From: Priestia abyssalis
Lineage (GTDB): Bacteria > Bacillota > Bacilli > Bacillales > Bacillaceae_H
Direction: 5' to 3'
NCBI RefSeq assembly: GCF_002019595.1
Contig: NZ_KV917369.1
Span: forward strand, 3,922,624-3,986,623
Length of the DNA: 64,000 bases
Shown here piece by piece: positions 53,905 to 63,098 of this stretch; the stretch's first letter is position 1, and every line of letters begins with the position of its first letter. The translations under genes were made by a program, and so were the position numbers. The notes beneath the pieces are model-generated. The model saw nothing but the letters and a program-made list of their open reading frames with translations. It ran no database searches and had not been told where the DNA came from.

Positions 53905-55443
53905 CTAAAGCAGTTTTCCAATTGTATCTTCTACAAGATCGATGATTTCACCAGAATGGATGATCTCCTTTAACGTTTGTAAATGAGGATAAAGGTAAAT
54001 ATCTTCCTCCATTTTTGGCACAGAGCGGGCAATTTGGGTTAAAACAGCCCTTGAGGCAGAACCAGGCAATAAATTGCTTTCCATGAACTGATGGGCACAA
54101 TATATTGATAACAATTCAATCGCTAATACATATTCAAGTTTACTAGCCACCTCACGCGCTTTTTTAGCCGCATTGTATCCCATTGCTACATAATCTTCCT
54201 GGTCAGCGCAGGTCGGGATGCTATCCACCGTGGCCGGATGGGATAATATTTTCATATCATTTAAGAGCCCCGCTTGTGTGTACTGTGGGATCATTAGTCC
54301 AGAGTTGAGCCCCGCTTTATGGATGAGAAAAGACGGATAGCCGGAAAGCTGACCATTGATAAGGCGATTATTCCGCCTTTCCGACATCTTAGCAATGGCT
54401 GTGGAAGCAATACAAGCGGAATCTAACTCGATTCCCACATACGACGAATCACAATTACATCCCGATATTGCTCCAGCGTCTTCCTCATCTGGCCATAAAA
54501 TAGGATTATCAGAACATGCATTCATCTCCATTTCAATCGTTTCCAATGCATCCTGCAGCGTTTTCTTTGCGGCTCCGTGCAGCTGGGGGATGGCACGCAA
54601 AGACAATGCATCTTGTAATCGATAATCCACAGATTCCTTGGCAATCATAGAGTCGCTTAACATTTTCCGAATGTTATACGCGGTATTTCTTTGATCTTCA
54701 TGAGGACGAACACTCATGAGCCGATCGTCAAAAGCACGCGTGGTTCCTTTTAAGACTTCTAGAGTCATGGCTCCGATAATATCGGCGATCTTAGCCGCCT
54801 TTAACATATCATACAATGCTAATGCTCCAATGCCTGTCGGGCTTGTTGTTCCGCTAATAAGCGCCAACCCTTCCTTAGCGGCAAGCACAATCGGCTCCAT
54901 TCCCACACGCAGCAAAGCTTCTTTCGCGGGCAAGAGCTCTCCGTTTACATACGCCATCCCTTCACCAATCAGTACAAGCGCCATATGGGCTTCCGTACAT
55001 AAATAACCGACAGAACCTTCCCGGGGAGCAAAAGGAGTGAGGCCGAGATTTAAAAACTGTCGATACATTTCCAAAATTTCGAGCCGAACCCCTGAATAAC
55101 CTTGTCCCAAGTTTTGCAGAACCATGAGTATCGTAGCTCGTACTTCTTCTTCGGCTAACGGTTCTCCTACTGACGTAGCATGAGATAGAAGGATATTCCT
55201 TTGTAATTCAGCCGTTTTTTCCAGGGATATCAACTCTGTGGAAAGAGCGCCAAAACCAGTATTGACTCCGTACATTACCTTTCCTTCTTTTATCCACTTT
55301 TCAACGAGCTGCCTAGAACCTTCTACCCGTTGACGGTAGCCATCAGAAAATTCCACTATGGCACCAAAACGTGCAACAGCGATAAATTCTTCAAGAGTGA
55401 TCCGATCACCGAGAATAACTTTTTTTATATCGTTGGCCTGCAT
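53905..55443 (-). CDS. MIO-less histidine-ammonia-lyase homologue (ergothionase-like)
   Basis: The 512-residue protein has the aromatic amino acid lyase fold, with the conserved MYGVNTGFG loop (about 57-65), ATVDSIPTCADQEDYVAMG and MNACSDNPI. Where true HutH has [14 protein letters not shown], giving the Ala-Ser-Gly that cyclises to the MIO cofactor, this protein has GSVGYLCTEAHMAL (143-156). It therefore cannot form MIO. Ergothionase, which eliminates trimethylamine from ergothioneine, is a known MIO-free member of this superfamily. The gene lies 28 bases after a BCCT (betaine-type) transporter, consistent with a trimethylammonium substrate such as ergothioneine or hercynine. Assignment is by motif and context, and other elimination reactions are possible. 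The start has AAGGGG 9 bases upstream. Confidence 0.72.
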   Translation of the reverse strand: MQANDIKKVILGDRITLEEFIAVARFGAIVEFSDGYRQRVEGSRQLVEKWIKEGKVMYGVNTGFGALSTELISLEKTAELQRNILLSHATSVGEPLAEEEVRATILMVLQNLGQGYSGVRLEILEMYRQFLNLGLTPFAPREGSVGYLCTEAHMALVLIGEGMAYVNGELLPAKEALLRVGMEPIVLAAKEGLALISGTTSPTGIGALALYDMLKAAKIADIIGAMTLEVLKGTTRAFDDRLMSVRPHEDQRNTAYNIRKMLSDSMIAKESVDYRLQDALSLRAIPQLHGAAKKTLQDALETIEMEMNACSDNPILWPDEEDAGAISGCNCDSSYVGIELDSACIASTAIAKMSERRNNRLINGQLSGYPSFLIHKAGLNSGLMIPQYTQAGLLNDMKILSHPATVDSIPTCADQEDYVAMGYNAAKKAREVASKLEYVLAIELLSIYCAHQFMESNLLPGSASRAVLTQIARSVPKMEEDIYLYPHLQTLKEIIHSGEIIDLVEDTIGKLL

Positions 55444-55471
55444 ATGTTTCTGCCCCTTTCCCTTACGCCCA

Positions 55472-57052
55472 TCACTTTTCTACTTTATCAATGAAAAACA
55501 TTTTAATCGCAGACACGACTTGCAATACGAAAACAAACAGAACGGCTGAGCCGCCAAGTGCTGCTAGATACTTAACACCGTCAACCCCTTGCGCTCCACC
55601 TGCATAGGCTACCATAACAAACGCAATGGTTCCAATAGATAATGCCCAAAGAAGCTTTTTCCAGTTTGCCGGCTCTTCGTCGTGTCGAATGTTTACAGTA
55701 CACATCGTAGCAATGGTGCGAACCATTGAATCAGCCGCCGTCGCAAAGGAAAGAATCAATGTAATCATCACAATGGGTATAATAACTGAACCTAAAGGCA
55801 TATTGGCCAGAAATGCCCATAAACCTGCCACTGCTCCACTTTCTTTAATGGTTGTCACTAAATCAACAACATTGTTCTGTTGCCAATGTAAGGCCGTTCC
55901 ACCCCAAACACCAAACCAAATAATGCTGAATACAGAAGGTAAAATCCAGTTGACGATCATAAACTCACGAATCGTGCGGCCGTGTGAGATAACAGCAAGA
56001 AAAATACCCATTAGCGGTGCATAAGCAATCCAAATCGCCCAATCATACAATGTCCACCACATCACTAGGGGCTCTCCGCCTATATCACCTGGATCAAGTC
56101 CCCATCCCCAGAAGTTCTGCAGCCAGTAAGCTAAACCAGCAGTGGATGTGCGTAAGCTAAATAACGTTGGTCCTAAAATAATGAGGGCAAAAAGAAGGAT
56201 ATAAAAGACTTTTACATTGATATCTGACAGCCAGCGAATCCCCTTATCCAATCCTTTTAAGCTGGATAAAGTAAACGTTGCCGTAATGACAAAGGTCAGC
56301 CCGAGCCACATGACTGGTCCTTGGGGAATGCCATATATCGCCTCGATTCCTGACCCGACCAGTGACAGTCCTGCTCCTAGCGAAGACGCCAAACCGAGCG
56401 CGATAGCCAACACAGACAATGTGTCGATTATGCTAGCCCAGACTCCCTTCGTTACTTTATCCCCAAACAATGGAGTTAACGTTGCTGTTACAGACAATGA
56501 TTTCTCACGATTAAAATACATATACGCAACGACTAAACCGCTCAACGAATACATTGCGTACGGGATGAACGACCAATTGTAAAAACTGCGTCCCATTGCA
56601 TAAATGGCTGCGAGAGGCGTACCAGGTTCCACGCCGGTTTTCTCCATTTCACCATAGATGCTGCCATAGTAAATAATTGGTTCATTCACTCCATATGTTA
56701 TGACTCCTGTTGCGATTCCACCAGTTAATGCCATCGCAAACCAAACAGAAAACTTGTATTTAGGTCGAGCATTTTCTCCCCCCAAACGGACATTACCTAC
56801 CTTTGAAAACGTCACCATAATTACAAGTATTAACGCCACAATGGATATGATTTGATACAACCATCCAAGTCCACGCAAAGATGCTATAAACCCATTCATG
56901 GAAATATCCGTCAACAGTTTATTGTTAACGATTCCAAGAACTGCCCCTCCTCCTACAATGAGAAAAGCCGGCCAAAATACACCCTTGCGAGTTTTCCGTT
57001 TCGCATCCGTCACTATTTCCGTAACACTCTCTTTTTCTGTAGCCAATGACAT
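55472..57052 (-). CDS. BCCT-family transporter (betaine/carnitine/choline type)
   Basis: The 526-residue membrane protein has twelve helices and belongs to the betaine-choline-carnitine transporter family, which imports quaternary ammonium compounds with sodium or protons. The aromatic-rich core is WWTLYDWAIWIAYAP, followed by the HGRTIREFMIVNW helix signature. The ATG at 57052 is served by AAAAGGGGG; the open frame begins 9 codons earlier. It forms an operon with the MIO-less lyase, so it probably brings in that enzyme's substrate. Other betaines remain possible. Confidence 0.88.
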   Translation of the reverse strand: MSLATEKESVTEIVTDAKRKTRKGVFWPAFLIVGGGAVLGIVNNKLLTDISMNGFIASLRGLGWLYQIISIVALILVIMVTFSKVGNVRLGGENARPKYKFSVWFAMALTGGIATGVITYGVNEPIIYYGSIYGEMEKTGVEPGTPLAAIYAMGRSFYNWSFIPYAMYSLSGLVVAYMYFNREKSLSVTATLTPLFGDKVTKGVWASIIDTLSVLAIALGLASSLGAGLSLVGSGIEAIYGIPQGPVMWLGLTFVITATFTLSSLKGLDKGIRWLSDINVKVFYILLFALIILGPTLFSLRTSTAGLAYWLQNFWGWGLDPGDIGGEPLVMWWTLYDWAIWIAYAPLMGIFLAVISHGRTIREFMIVNWILPSVFSIIWFGVWGGTALHWQQNNVVDLVTTIKESGAVAGLWAFLANMPLGSVIIPIVMITLILSFATAADSMVRTIATMCTVNIRHDEEPANWKKLLWALSIGTIAFVMVAYAGGAQGVDGVKYLAALGGSAVLFVFVLQVVSAIKMFFIDKVEK

Positions 57053-57119
57053 AAATATCCCCCTTTTCCCTGCTATCATTTGTTACCGTTTTATTCATAC
57101 CTCCCAATTGAATTGTTTT

Positions 57120-57192
57120 CATTTTATAATGAAAATTCTAAAAATTTTATTATAAATTAATGATTTATTTATAAATTATATCAATATATTTT
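57120..57192 (-). promoter_or_regulatory. Upstream element shared by hutU and the BCCT gene (BCCT copy)
   Basis: Plus strand reads CATTTTATAATGAAAATTCT, then AAAAATTTTATTATAAATTA and ATGATTTATTTATAAATTAT. It aligns without large gaps to the block in front of hutU (51936-52007). It lies about 70 bases upstream of the BCCT start. Confidence 0.5.
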
Positions 57193-57344
57193 GTTTCTAT
57201 TGATTTTTTTTATAATTTCCATTACAAATTTATAGGTGTAATATTAATCAGGGATATTATCATAATTGGCTACATACTCGAATTAGTAATTATTCAACTT
57301 GATTTTACTATATGATTCTTTTTACAGTGGAACTTGGATATATA

Positions 57345-58820
57345 CTATTCAACTTTTCTCTCTAATGAAGGGCACTCCTTATCTCTTTTGTATTCTTCCT
57401 CCCAGTAATCGGCATTCTTAATTCCTAATGCTTTAGGGTCAAAAACAGGATCTAATATTCCTTGCTGTTTCTGTTTTTCATAGTCTTTCAAAGTAATCAA
57501 TGCCGGTTTGGCAAGTATTAAAATTGCAATTATATTTAGCCATACCGTAATCCCTAAACCGGCATCTCCTAATGCCCATGCTAAGGTGGCTTCATTAGCA
57601 GCTCCATAGATAGATGCCGCTATAACAACAAATTTTAATACTAATATTGCCCACTTGTTATCTTTACCACGGGTTAAGTAAGCGATATTTGTTTCAGCTA
57701 TATAGTAGTAAGCCATAATCGTCGTAAAAGCGAAAAAAAATAAAGCAACAGCCACAAATCCCGCACCAAATCCAGGGAACACACTGTCAATAGCGGCTTG
57801 AGTAAAACCAGGACCCACTTCAATATCTGGTAAGTTATTTACCAGACGAGTGCCATCCGCTGTTTCTGTGTTGTACATCCCGGTAAATAGGATCATAAAT
57901 GCTGTCGCAGAGCACACAAATAATGTATCAACATAAACAGAAAAGGCTTGAACTAATCCTTGTTGCGCTGGATGTGATACTTCAGCGGCTGCCGCAGGAT
58001 GCGCCCCCGTTCCTTGACCTGCTTCATTGGAATAGAGGCCACGTTTTACTCCCCATAAAATCGCCATTCCGATCATTCCGCCAAACATCGAATCGATGGC
58101 AAAAGCGCTTCTAAGAATAAGAGAAAAAATCGCCGGGACTGCTGTAATATTCATGACTATGATAACAAGAGCCAACAGGATATAACCTAAAGCCATAAAC
58201 GGAACGATGATTGTAGCAGCAGCGGCGATCCTTTTGACCCCGCCAAATATTATAGCAGCTAATAAAAGACCGATAACGATTCCAGTTATGTTCTTATCAA
58301 TCCCAAATGCAGTATGGATACCTATCGCAATCGAATTTGATTGAACTCCCGGCATCAGCGCTGCAAGTGCAACAAGCATGGCAAACGCAAACGTAACCGC
58401 AAACCATTTCCAACCAATTCCCTTTTCAATATAATAAGCCGGTCCACCGCGAAATTGCCCATCCTGTTTTACTTTATATATCTGTGCAAGCGTAGATTCG
58501 ACATAAGCGCTGGATGCACCAATAAAAGCTATGACCCACATCCAAAAAACAGCGCCTGGACCACCAAAAAAAATGGCGGTGGCTACACCGGCGATATTTC
58601 CAGTTCCTACTCGCCCCGAAAGTGCTATTGATAAAGCTTGGAAAGATGAAACCCCTGCTTCAGAACTCTTTCCTTGAAACATGATCCTCAACATTTCCCT
58701 AATCTGTCTGACCTGCACAAAACGTGTTGAAATTGAAAAAAATAGTCCAACACCTAATAACGTATAAATGACAGGAGCACTCCATAACACTGCATTTAAT
58801 CCATTAACAAAACCTTCCAT
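57345..58820 (-). CDS. AGCS-family sodium:amino acid symporter
   Basis: The 491-residue alanine/glycine:cation symporter family protein has about eleven helices. Signatures are SFQALSIALSGRVGTGNIAGVA and GVKRGLYSNEAGQGTGAHPAAA. Members import small amino acids, and some transport histidine or other substrates. Its place between hutH and the BCCT gene suggests a role in histidine-related nutrition but does not prove it. The ATG at 58820 has AAGGGGGGAG 5 bases upstream; the upstream 23 codons of the open frame are partly repeat sequence. Confidence 0.88.
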   Translation of the reverse strand: MEGFVNGLNAVLWSAPVIYTLLGVGLFFSISTRFVQVRQIREMLRIMFQGKSSEAGVSSFQALSIALSGRVGTGNIAGVATAIFFGGPGAVFWMWVIAFIGASSAYVESTLAQIYKVKQDGQFRGGPAYYIEKGIGWKWFAVTFAFAMLVALAALMPGVQSNSIAIGIHTAFGIDKNITGIVIGLLLAAIIFGGVKRIAAAATIIVPFMALGYILLALVIIVMNITAVPAIFSLILRSAFAIDSMFGGMIGMAILWGVKRGLYSNEAGQGTGAHPAAAAEVSHPAQQGLVQAFSVYVDTLFVCSATAFMILFTGMYNTETADGTRLVNNLPDIEVGPGFTQAAIDSVFPGFGAGFVAVALFFFAFTTIMAYYYIAETNIAYLTRGKDNKWAILVLKFVVIAASIYGAANEATLAWALGDAGLGITVWLNIIAILILAKPALITLKDYEKQKQQGILDPVFDPKALGIKNADYWEEEYKRDKECPSLERKVE

Positions 58821-58856
58821 AAAAACTCCCCCCTTGAATGTTCTGCAAAATCTATA

Positions 58857-58935
58857 AAGGAAACTTCCATCAGTGGGGTTTTCCTTCATCCCCCATTGAT
58901 GGTTAGTTAGGCCCGCACGATGCAGGATAAAACTG
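58857..58935 (+). repeat. Dispersed palindromic repeat, copy 4
   Basis: AAGGAAACTTCCATCAGTGG then GGTTTTCCTTCATCCCCCAT and TGATGGTTAGTTAGGCCCGC. CATCAGTGGGG and CCCCATTGATG form the stem. It is nearly the same as copy 2 at 29.6 kb. Confidence 0.75.
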
Positions 58936-58956
58936 AAATATATAGAGAAACGATCA

Positions 58957-58970
58957 GGAAAACGCTTCCA
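58957..58970 (-). promoter_or_regulatory. cre-like CcpA site upstream of the AGCS symporter
   Basis: GGAAAACGCTTCCA, one mismatch from the cre consensus, about 137 bases upstream of the symporter start. It suggests catabolite repression. Confidence 0.45.
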
Positions 58971-59294
58971 ATTATGTTTCAGTTAAAAAACTTAAATCCC
59001 GCTATTTATGACTATCTATGTAAGATAAATTGAATATTTGTATACAAATGCATAGTTGCTCTATAACGGTTTGAGTTTTCTCACTGAACGAGTAAATAAA
59101 TGACGGTACATTGTACGGATATCTTGAACTGAGGGATAAATAAATTGTTGGTGACCGCACTTTTCAACCATCTGTAAAGTCCTTTTATTGGGCTTATTTC
59201 GGGTCTCTTTAGAGGAACAGATAAGATATCAGCTTCATTTGGTCTTTGATTATTTGTAAGAGTTTTAGATTTCTAACGTTTTGCGAATCAGCCC

Positions 59295-59315
59295 CCGGAG
59301 CATACGATGCTCCGG
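59295..59315. terminator. Hairpin downstream of hutH
   Basis: CCGGAGCAT and ATGCTCCGG form a perfect 9-bp stem with a 3-base loop, 38 bases past the hutH stop. No U-tract follows on the minus strand, so it may protect the 3' end rather than terminate by itself. Confidence 0.5.
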
Positions 59316-59353
59316 AGTGACTAATCCTTGTTTATAGAATTTTCCTTTATCCC

Positions 59354-60877
59354 TTAATATTGATTGGCAGGTAAGCTCTTGTGAACAAATGAACTCCAAT
59401 CGATTTCATATAGCCAGGTCGCTGCTGCTTCAATATCCTTTGAGAACACACGGTCTTTCGTAATGCTCGGAATGAGCTTTCTTGCTTCCGTGTAAAGCCC
59501 TTTTGTAAACGGAGCCATCTTTTCAACTCCTCGATATTCAACAGCCTGCAAGGCACAAATGAGTTCAATAGCCAATACTCGGCGGACGTTTTGAATAATT
59601 TGATGGGCATGACGGGACCCAATTGTCCCCATGCTTACATGGTCTTCCTGGTTTGCTGAAGACGGGATGGAATCCACGCTTGCTGGATGCGCGAGTGTTT
59701 TGTTTTCAGAAACGAGCGAAGCCGCACAATATTGCATAATCATCGCTCCCGACTGTAGCCCTGGTTCCGGACTTAAAAATGGCGGCAAATCATTCAGCTG
59801 TGGATTGACGAGACGCTCAATACGGCGCTCTGATATATTTGCAAGCTCAGCTACGGCAATTTTCATGAAATCCATCGCCAATGCAATCGGCTGTCCATGG
59901 AAATTACCCCCTGAAATAACCTTTTCACCGTCATCGAAAATAAGCGGATTATCTGTAGCCGCATTCATTTCAATCTCAAGCTTCTCTTTCACATAATCAA
60001 GCGCCTGCCATGATGCTCCGTGTACTTGCGGGATGCAGCGGAGGGAATAGGCATCCTGTACCCGCAGGTCTCCTTGTCGGGTGATGAGCTGGCTGCCATT
60101 GATCATTCGGCGAATTCGTTCCGCTACTTCCAATTGCTGACGATATCCGCGTGCATGGTGCACATCCGCATCAAAGGCATCTTCAATACCGCGCAACCCT
60201 TCTAAAGTTAATGAAGCAATCGCCTCTGTTTGATGGGCCAGCTGCTCGGCTTCAATATAATTGACGAGACCCATCGCCGTCATCGCTTGCGTACCATTAA
60301 TTAACGCCAACCCCTCTTTCGCTTTCAATGTAAGCGGCACGATGCCTTCTTTTGATAAAGCTGTGATGGCTTCCATTCGCTCTCCCTTATAGAACACTTC
60401 ACCCTCTCCCATTAGCACAAGCGCCAAATGAGAGAGCGGCGCTAAATCCCCGCTCGCTCCAAGAGAGCCTTGCTGAGGGATGATTGGATGGATATGTGCA
60501 TTTAACAACTCAAGTAAACGTTCAATGACGACAGGACGAACACCGGAAAATCCTTTTAATAACGCATTGGCACGGAGAAGAACCATGGCTCTTGACACGA
60601 CTTCAGGAAACGGTTCTCCTACTCCGCATGCATGGGAATGAATCAAGTTCCACTGCAGTTCCTCTACATCTTCTGCATCAATCAACACATCGCTGAACTT
60701 TCCAAAACCAGTTGTAATACCATAGACGACTTTTTTTTGCATGACGATCTTCTCAACCGCTTCCCGACTTTTTTCCACTTTCTTTACACTATCAGCTGAG
60801 GCGGTAACAAATGTATCTCCATATAACACTTTTTTTGCCTCTTCAATTGTTAAAGACTGACCCGTTAATACAACCAT
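59354..60877 (-). CDS. hutH: Histidine ammonia-lyase
   Basis: The 507-residue enzyme removes ammonia from L-histidine to give urocanate. The MIO-forming triplet is intact in [14 protein letters not shown] (Ala-Ser-Gly at 141-143), with VYGITTGFG (about 51-59) and [18 protein letters not shown] also conserved. The ATG at 60877 is preferred (GAGGAG 8 bases upstream) to the GTG 9 bases earlier. It follows hutP with a HutP-type attenuator in the 113-base gap. It is separated from hutUIG by about 7 kb of other genes. Confidence 0.95.
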   Translation of the reverse strand: MVVLTGQSLTIEEAKKVLYGDTFVTASADSVKKVEKSREAVEKIVMQKKVVYGITTGFGKFSDVLIDAEDVEELQWNLIHSHACGVGEPFPEVVSRAMVLLRANALLKGFSGVRPVVIERLLELLNAHIHPIIPQQGSLGASGDLAPLSHLALVLMGEGEVFYKGERMEAITALSKEGIVPLTLKAKEGLALINGTQAMTAMGLVNYIEAEQLAHQTEAIASLTLEGLRGIEDAFDADVHHARGYRQQLEVAERIRRMINGSQLITRQGDLRVQDAYSLRCIPQVHGASWQALDYVKEKLEIEMNAATDNPLIFDDGEKVISGGNFHGQPIALAMDFMKIAVAELANISERRIERLVNPQLNDLPPFLSPEPGLQSGAMIMQYCAASLVSENKTLAHPASVDSIPSSANQEDHVSMGTIGSRHAHQIIQNVRRVLAIELICALQAVEYRGVEKMAPFTKGLYTEARKLIPSITKDRVFSKDIEAAATWLYEIDWSSFVHKSLPANQY

Positions 60878-60904
60878 TTCCAACACTCCTCACTTTTTTT
60901 GGCA

Positions 60905-60975
60905 AACAAAAAGGAGGCCATATTGACAGACGTGTCCCGTCGTCAATACAGCCCCCTATTTCACTAATAACTATA
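60905..60975 (-). promoter_or_regulatory. HutP-responsive attenuator (UAG triplets plus terminator)
   Basis: On the minus strand three UAG triplets with starts 7-8 bases apart (60956-60973) run directly into a long hairpin. Its arms are GGAGGCCATATTGAC (60913-60927) and GTCAATACAGCCCCC (60942-60956), and five U residues follow. This is the arrangement by which HutP with histidine and magnesium prevents termination before hutH in B. subtilis. Confidence 0.8.
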
Positions 60976-60990
60976 GGCTTTTTTCTTCAT

Positions 60991-61440
60991 TTAAATATGG
61001 TTAATTCCTAAACCCACCGCTTCGTGCTCAAATCCCCGAACCGGTGCTCCAATTGTTCCATACACGGCGACAGCCATCCATTCGCCTTCTTTCTCATTTT
61101 CAAATGGCTTGCCTCGAACAATCGCAAAGCGAAGCCCTGCTGTCCTCAACATACCGCCAAGTTCCACTTGGCCGCGTGTTACTCCGTGCATCGCTTCGAT
61201 AATTGCGTGATACAACGCATGCATTTCACGATAAATATCCGGGTCGACTAACCCCTGTCTTTTTGCAGACGTCTCAATGGCCGCCACAATTTTTTGCAGC
61301 TCCATTGAACCGACTTTTCCTTTTCCATGACGCCAATTCATTCGCGTTAGCTCGCTTGTTAATAAAACCTCTTCCTCTTCTTCCGCAAACGCGTACATGA
61401 TGGCTTGGCGTCCAATTCTTCTGTCGAACTCTTTTGGCAT
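60991..61440 (-). CDS. hutP: Hut operon antiterminator protein
   Basis: The 149-residue RNA-binding antiterminator binds NAG triplets in hut mRNA as a hexamer when L-histidine and a divalent metal are present. Typical family text includes [44 protein letters not shown] and [34 protein letters not shown] split over the second half. The start has GAGG 7 bases upstream. It is first in the hutP-hutH unit, directly before its own target attenuator. Confidence 0.94.
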   Translation of the reverse strand: MPKEFDRRIGRQAIMYAFAEEEEEVLLTSELTRMNWRHGKGKVGSMELQKIVAAIETSAKRQGLVDPDIYREMHALYHAIIEAMHGVTRGQVELGGMLRTAGLRFAIVRGKPFENEKEGEWMAVAVYGTIGAPVRGFEHEAVGLGINHI

Positions 61441-61624
61441 GCTGCAACCTCTTTATTTATATTTTCTAAATTCACTAATAACTTATTATCATTGTAAACG
61501 TATACATATGATTTAATCAATATATTTTTTTAACTATTAATGAAAAATTCTTTTTCATTTACCCCTATCCCTACTTGTTTATCAAATAAATATTTATTAC
61601 GTTACATAAAAGTCGATTGAGGAA

Positions 61625-61981
61625 CTAGAATTCTCCCCAAAAAATGATTATAGAACTGAATAAAAATAAAGACGCTCCTACCCATGAATGATAGTATTCC
61701 TTTTCTTGTCGCTTAAATATCCATTCCTCTAATCCGCGTAATGTCCATATGATAAAGAAAAAGATAAATAGTGAAAATGATAAAAAATCAGAGGGAATAA
61801 CAAAGAAAATACTTATAAAAAAAGAAATTATTATTGTTATCTCAATAATCAGAAAAATTTTATTTTGTTTTTTAAAGGATCTAAAAAACCCCTTTTGAAT
61901 CTTTATTTTAAGTTTTTTCCGCAAAACTAAGTCGATAATTATATGAACGGCAAACAGAATCAGAAAATAAATAAAAGTCAT
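61625..61981 (-). CDS. DUF4181 membrane protein
   Basis: The 118-residue protein has four hydrophobic segments (about 1-20, 43-62, 66-84 and 100-115) and ends with the stretch LRGLEEWIFKRQEKEYYHSW before the last helix, which I associate with DUF4181 proteins of Bacilli. The function is unknown. GGAGGG lies 5-6 bases before the ATG. It stands alone between hutP and the small gene at 62156. Confidence 0.7.
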   Translation of the reverse strand: MTFIYFLILFAVHIIIDLVLRKKLKIKIQKGFFRSFKKQNKIFLIIEITIIISFFISIFFVIPSDFLSFSLFIFFFIIWTLRGLEEWIFKRQEKEYYHSWVGASLFLFSSIIIFWGEF

Positions 61982-62155
61982 AATATCCCTCCAAGGAACA
62001 ACTTAAAAATCACTCCTTAAATAAAAAAATCCGTATTTTAAACGGATTTAAAAGAAGTATAACTATGTCAGTCTACACTTTCTTATTCAAACGGAGCAAA
62101 TAACTGAACAAATCGGAGATCTTCATATGTTTGGCCCCTATAAAAAAGCACCTGA

Positions 62156-62368
62156 TTATTCGGATGCATACTTAATGATTCCATGTAAATAAACGGAGTA
62201 TTCTCGTTGTACGCACTCTCTTAATTTGATTTTTCCTTCCCTTTCTAATTCCGCAACCAATTCTTCAATCTTATTTCCGTCTTCTTTAGTAGCCGTAGGA
62301 ACTTCTATTGAAAAAAAATTACGTCGACTGGCACTCTGAAACTTTTTTAAAAGTTTATCTTTATTCAT
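62156..62368 (-). CDS. Small hypothetical protein
   Basis: The 70-residue soluble protein begins MNKDKLLKKFQSASRRNFFS, is charged and helical, and has no recognised domain. The longer frame (to 62458) runs through the end of a decayed SET-domain gene. The ATG at 62368 has AGGGG 8 bases upstream and is preferred. The start is 13 bases after the stop of the SET remnant, suggesting they were once cotranscribed. Confidence 0.6.
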   Translation of the reverse strand: MNKDKLLKKFQSASRRNFFSIEVPTATKEDGNKIEELVAELEREGKIKLRECVQREYSVYLHGIIKYASE

Positions 62369-62381
62369 TAGGCTATCCCCT

Positions 62382-62600
62382 TTACCTACAATGAGTTTCA
62401 TCTTTGCCATTATCCATTTCGTCCTTATTAAACCATCGTGGGTCTTTATCATCAACATCGCCGTTATAGTTGATTAGTATTTCTTCTCCTGCTTTTATAT
62501 CTGTATAAGCATAAAAGTCAAACGTGTGGTTCGCAAAGTTAATATCCTAAGTGGCATTAGGATTATATGAATGGTTAATAAGACCAACTTTGATAACTAA
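62382..62600 (-). pseudogene. Remnant of a SET-domain protein gene
   Basis: The minus-strand frame ending at 62382 reads LINHSYNPNAT, then a TAG, then DINFANHTFDFYAYTDIKA, GEEILINYNGDVDDKDPRWF and a 19-residue acidic tail. NHS, the aromatic YAYTDIKAGEEI and INYNG are the active-site elements of SET domains in small bacterial SET proteins. The 5' half is missing: the cold-shock gene terminator lies at its upstream edge. With the internal stop this is a decayed gene. Confidence 0.7.
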
Positions 62601-62613
62601 AAGTAATAATTAT

Positions 62614-62646
62614 AAAATAAGACTCCACATCTGGGAGTCTTATTTT
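62614..62646 (-). terminator. Terminator of the cold-shock gene
   Basis: AAAATAAGACTCC (62614-62626) pairs with GGGAGTCTTATTTT (62633-62646), with a 6-base loop and A/T-rich flanks. It lies 12 bases after the stop. Confidence 0.85.
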
Positions 62647-62658
62647 AATTCCTTTAAA

Positions 62659-62859
62659 TTATGCTTTGCGAACGTTAGCAGCTTGTGCTCCACGTTGACC
62701 TTGTTCAAGATCAAAAGTAACTTTTTGACCTTCATCTAATGATTTGAACCCTTCGCCTTGAATAGCACTGAAATGTACGAATACATCTTCTCCGCCTTCA
62801 CTTTCGATAAAACCGAAACCTTTGTCTGCATTAAACCATTTTACTGTACCTTGTGTCAT
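62659..62859 (-). CDS. Cold-shock protein (CspA/CspB family)
   Basis: The 66-residue OB-fold RNA/DNA chaperone has RNP1 KGFGFIE and RNP2 DVFVHFSAI. The open frame runs 45 codons further, but the ATG at 62859 with GGAGG 7 bases upstream gives the exact family length. The long upstream stretch (to about 63000) is probably the cold-regulated 5' untranslated leader. A ydjO fragment lies divergently upstream, as intact ydjO often lies near csp genes in Bacilli. Confidence 0.95.
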   Translation of the reverse strand: MTQGTVKWFNADKGFGFIESEGGEDVFVHFSAIQGEGFKSLDEGQKVTFDLEQGQRGAQAANVRKA

Positions 62860-63098
62860 AATATTTCCTCCTGTTGTGGAATACTCCACAATTATATTAC
62901 TACCCTTGCCCAAACATAATATTTCAAGACGAAACCTTCTTTTTAAGACAGTTCTGCCATCCATCCTATACCGAACAAAAATAATTACCTTCATTATAAC
63001 AGATTAACAAAACCAATAGCAATTTAACAGAATAGGAAGATTACTAATGGTCTTTTGCTTGTTAAGGTATAATAGATGAAAGGAGTAGTGATGTTGTC

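Larger units (their letters stand above)
58821..59353. other. Gene-free interval between hutH and the AGCS symporter
   Basis: The interval contains a copy of the dispersed repeat (58857-58935), a cre-like site (58957-58970) and a hairpin after hutH (59295-59315). Nothing else is apparent. Confidence 0.5.

Noticed and set aside
53905..55443. Second histidine ammonia-lyase (hutH2)
   Set aside because: The Ala-Ser-Gly that forms the MIO cofactor is replaced by Tyr-Leu-Cys, so ordinary ammonia-lyase chemistry should not be possible.
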